Part shown: positions 37,854 to 40,361 of the stretch, in pieces
How the letters are laid out: the number at the start of each line of letters is the position of its first letter
Position numbering within the stretch: position 1 is the stretch's first letter
Assembly: GCA_051004815.1 (NCBI GenBank)
Contig: JBPCJY010000048.1
Location: forward strand, 1-40,361
Source: JBBQXY01 sp051004815
GTDB taxonomy: Bacteria > Chloroflexota > Ktedonobacteria > Ktedonobacterales > Ktedonobacteraceae
DNA length: 40,361 bases
Reading direction: 5' to 3'
The notes under the pieces: generated by a model
The model's input: only the letters and a program-made list of their open reading frames with translations
Told to the model about the DNA's origin: nothing
Databases searched by the model: none
Program-made: the position numbers and the translations under genes

Positions 37854-40250
37854 ATGCAGCGTAAAATTGTACACAAGCTTGGTATAGCGTTTGTCGTACT
37901 TGTGGTGGTTGGCATCAGTGCCTTTAGTATTAACATCATTGCCCAGGCCAGGCAGGCTGCTCGCGTTCCTGTTCCTGGTCAGACGGCCCCACTGGTGAGC
38001 CACGCTCAATTGCTCGGTGCTGCCAACGGAGGGCAGCAACTAAACCTCTCAATCGGGTTGCAGCCACGCAACCAACAAGAACTGGATAATCTGCTGCGCA
38101 ACCTGTATGATCCCAGTTCATCCCTGTATCATCGTTTTCTGACCCCACAAGAGTTTGCCGATGAATTCGGCCCGACGGCAGATCAGCAGCAGCAAGTCGT
38201 AAGCTATTTACGCGGCCAGGGTCTGACCGTCACCAGTATTTCCCCTAATGGTTTATTGATTGACGCGAATGCGTCAGTAGCGCAAGCCCAATCTGCTTTT
38301 CAGGTGGCCATTAATAACTACAAGTTGGGTTCGCGCACATTCTTTGCCAATGCCAGTGCGCCGACCATTCCATCCACGCTCTCATCGCTTATTGCCTCTA
38401 TCGGCGGACTTGATAACAGTGTCAAACTGCACCCACTCTCGCATCGCATCAGCCCAAATAGTGGGAAACCAGGGCTGGGGACGCGCCTCTCTCATGCACA
38501 ACCGAATGCCCCGGCCGGCGGCTACACACCCGCTAACCTGGTAGGAGCCTACGACGCGGCCCCATTGCAGCAAGCGGGTGTGCTGGGCAATAACCAGACA
38601 GTCGCTGTCTTTGAATTGGATGGCTATCAGAGCAGCGATATCACACAGTACCTGCAAACGTATAACCTGGGTACGCCTAATATCAGCAATGTGCTGGTGG
38701 ATGGTACCACTGGTTCAGCTGGTGCTGGTGCCATCGAGGTCGAACTGGATATGGAGGTAGTAGCCGCCATGGCTCCGAAGGCAAATCAAATTGTCTATGA
38801 GGGGCCAAATAGCACCCAAGGCGTCAACGATACCTACAATAAAATTGTGACCGACAACAAAGCGCAGGTCGCCACCACTAGTTGGGGTGAATGTGAGACA
38901 GCCTCCGGTGCCGCTGAACTACAAACACTCGACACCATTTTCAAACAAGGTGCCGCGCAGGGCATCGCTATATATGCTGCATCAGGCGACTCCGGTGCCT
39001 ATGACTGCAACGATACTAGCCTGGCGGTCGATTCGCCTGCTGGCGACCCCAATATTACAGCAGTTGGCGGTACCAACTTACAGTTGAGTGGTAGCGCGTA
39101 TGGTTCCGAGTCGGTGTGGAGCAATCCAACCGATACCCAGCGTAGCCCGCAAGGCTCTGGCGGCGGCGGTGGTCTCAGTAGCACCTTCGCCCAAGCTAGC
39201 TGGCAGACTGGCCCTGGTGTGAAAAACCAGTACAGCAACGGTAAACGCGAAGTACCAGATGTTTCGGCGGATGCTGATCCCGCGACCGGCTATTCGGTCT
39301 ATTGTACTGTTTCGGCGTCGGGGTGCTCCTCCAGCGGCTGGATTGTCGTCGGCGGTACCAGTGCGGCGGCTCCTCTGTGGGCGGGTAGTACCGCGACAAT
39401 CAATGAGTACTTGCAAAAGCAAGGCAAGTCACGCATGGGCTTTGCCAATACGGCCCTCTATGGCCTGTTCAATGGGCAGCAGCCCTTTCCACCTTTCCAC
39501 GATGTGACCAGCGGGAACAACCTGTTTTACCCGGCGGCTACTGGGTATGACATGGCTTCTGGTATAGGCTCGCCGGATATCTACAACATCGCACGAGATA
39601 TCGCGGGCGGTAGTGTACCAAATCCAACGCCCACACCCAGCCCAACGACTACGTCCACGCCAGGTCCAACGGCTACGCCCACTGATACCCCAACGCCTGG
39701 TAATACACCGACACCAACACCGACGACGAATCCAACCAATACTCCCACACCGCAGCCTCCTCCTCCTGGCGGTTCATTGATCCAGAATGGTGGCTTTGAA
39801 CAAGGGGTTGACCCATGGCAAGAAACGTCGGGGTCGGGCTACGAGCTTATCGACTCGACGAATCCACATGGCGGCAATTACAGTGCCTACCTCTGTGGCT
39901 ATAGCAGTTGTAACGATAGCATCAGTCAGGACTTCACGGTGCCGAGTGGCGCATCGAATATAACGGTGAGCTACTGGTGGTACGGCGATACGAGCCGTAC
40001 AGCCCATTCCTGCCGCGATACCATGACCGCCACCCTGGTCGGCAGTAATGGGAAGGCAATCGGGAAATTGCAGCATTCGTGCAACACCGATGCCAACCAG
40101 AATTGGCTGCAAGTGAGCTTTAACGCAACAAGTGCGTTGTCCAAGTATGCTGGCCAAACGGTGACATTGGTTTTCAATGCGCGAACGGCAAGCAGTTTCA
40201 GCGTGACAACAGCGTTCTTTGTGGATGATGTGGCGATAGCCGCTTCATAG
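37854..40250 (+). CDS. Secreted sedolisin (S53, pro-kumamolisin type) with Thr-Pro linker and C-terminal jelly-roll-like domain
   Basis: A 798-residue secreted acid protease. A signal or anchor helix (9-30) is followed by the activation propeptide (about 45-195) and the S53 catalytic domain (220-585). Catalytic residues are E295 and D299 (AIEVELDMEVVAAMAP), the oxyanion Asp D379 (ASGDSGAYDC) and nucleophile S503 (GGTSAAAP). D550 and the TGYDMASGIGSPD loop form the calcium site. A Thr/Pro-rich linker (590-639) leads to a beta-rich domain (642-798, GGFEQGVDPWQ... with several Cys and Trp) resembling carbohydrate-binding jelly rolls. GGAG precedes the ATG at 37854; the frame opens at 37806 but lacks a ribosome site. 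It is likely a nutrient-scavenging extracellular peptidase active at low pH. Confidence 0.93.
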   Translation: MQRKIVHKLGIAFVVLVVVGISAFSINIIAQARQAARVPVPGQTAPLVSHAQLLGAANGGQQLNLSIGLQPRNQQELDNLLRNLYDPSSSLYHRFLTPQEFADEFGPTADQQQQVVSYLRGQGLTVTSISPNGLLIDANASVAQAQSAFQVAINNYKLGSRTFFANASAPTIPSTLSSLIASIGGLDNSVKLHPLSHRISPNSGKPGLGTRLSHAQPNAPAGGYTPANLVGAYDAAPLQQAGVLGNNQTVAVFELDGYQSSDITQYLQTYNLGTPNISNVLVDGTTGSAGAGAIEVELDMEVVAAMAPKANQIVYEGPNSTQGVNDTYNKIVTDNKAQVATTSWGECETASGAAELQTLDTIFKQGAAQGIAIYAASGDSGAYDCNDTSLAVDSPAGDPNITAVGGTNLQLSGSAYGSESVWSNPTDTQRSPQGSGGGGGLSSTFAQASWQTGPGVKNQYSNGKREVPDVSADADPATGYSVYCTVSASGCSSSGWIVVGGTSAAAPLWAGSTATINEYLQKQGKSRMGFANTALYGLFNGQQPFPPFHDVTSGNNLFYPAATGYDMASGIGSPDIYNIARDIAGGSVPNPTPTPSPTTTSTPGPTATPTDTPTPGNTPTPTPTTNPTNTPTPQPPPPGGSLIQNGGFEQGVDPWQETSGSGYELIDSTNPHGGNYSAYLCGYSSCNDSISQDFTVPSGASNITVSYWWYGDTSRTAHSCRDTMTATLVGSNGKAIGKLQHSCNTDANQNWLQVSFNATSALSKYAGQTVTLVFNARTASSFSVTTAFFVDDVAIAAS

Positions 40251-40272
40251 GGAATCATGCATAGCATGAGGC

Positions 40273-40313
40273 GGGGTGTGAGGGGGAGTGTCTGAGCCCC
40301 CCGCCACACCCCC
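40273..40313 (+). terminator. GC-rich imperfect hairpin after the sedolisin gene
   Basis: GGGGTGTG (40273-40280) and a following G-run pair with a C-run and CACACCCC (40305-40312), giving an imperfect but very GC-rich stem 23 bases after the stop. A small CATGC/GCATG palindrome precedes it (40256-40268). There is no T-tract directly after. It may terminate the sedolisin transcript or be another copy of a GC-rich intergenic repeat. Confidence 0.45.
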
Positions 40314-40361
40314 TCCGTGCTGCAAGGAAGTTCCACCCCGCTCGTTGCTTTTTCAGTGACA

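Overview
The window reads as chromosome of a heterotrophic, soil-type bacterium with intermediate GC and Gram-positive-style Shine-Dalgarno sites. The mix of genes fits Chloroflexota, most likely class Ktedonobacteria: a sedolisin with a Thr-Pro linker, an LnrLMN-like ABC operon with a DUF6069-type protein, a ClpE-type unfoldase under a CIRCE-like operator, a PRC-like/NRAMP fusion and a glutaredoxin-thioredoxin reductase fusion. That placement is inference from gene content. I see no rRNA, tRNA, CRISPR array or intact insertion sequence.

Layout. 1-2.2 kb: the end of an unidentified gene, a 28-bp perfect hairpin, a split transketolase pair (minus strand) and a non-coding stretch with a small MITE-like inverted-repeat element. 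2.2-4.9 kb: a three-repeat amphipathic-helix membrane protein and an NRAMP-family transporter with a cytosolic N-terminal domain. 4.9-8.4 kb (minus): an operon of acyl-CoA dehydrogenase, APH-type kinase and histidine phosphatase, resembling a split ACAD11 or LvaA/LvaC system, preceded by a small membrane protein. 8.6-10.8 kb: an OmpR-type two-component system in which both genes carry a single-base frameshift. 11.0-13.3 kb: clpE with a CIRCE-like operator, a good promoter and a clear terminator.

13.4-23.1 kb is an accessory catabolic island. On the minus strand lie an AtzA/TrzN-type amidohydrolase, an alpha/beta hydrolase, an FAH-family enzyme, a VOC (extradiol dioxygenase-like) protein, a YCII-domain protein, a DoxX membrane protein, an amidohydrolase-fold decarboxylase and a class A flavin hydroxylase. 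A GntR/FCD regulator and a second amidohydrolase run the other way from a shared region holding two overlapping perfect palindromes. Together they could hydrolyse, decarboxylate, hydroxylate and ring-cleave an aromatic or N-heterocyclic compound; the substrate is unknown.

23.1-28.2 kb (minus): an export or resistance operon of ABC ATPase, DUF6069-like membrane protein, ABC-2 permease, NarL-type regulator and its histidine kinase. 28.4-29.9 kb: a glutaredoxin-thioredoxin reductase fusion and a small coiled-coil protein. 30.2-37.6 kb (minus): an OpuC/ProVWX-like osmolyte uptake system (ATPase with CBS, two permeases, lipoprotein) interrupted by a 1215-residue hybrid kinase with two complete kinase cores around one receiver. 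37.85-40.25 kb: a secreted sedolisin with a C-terminal jelly-roll-like domain.
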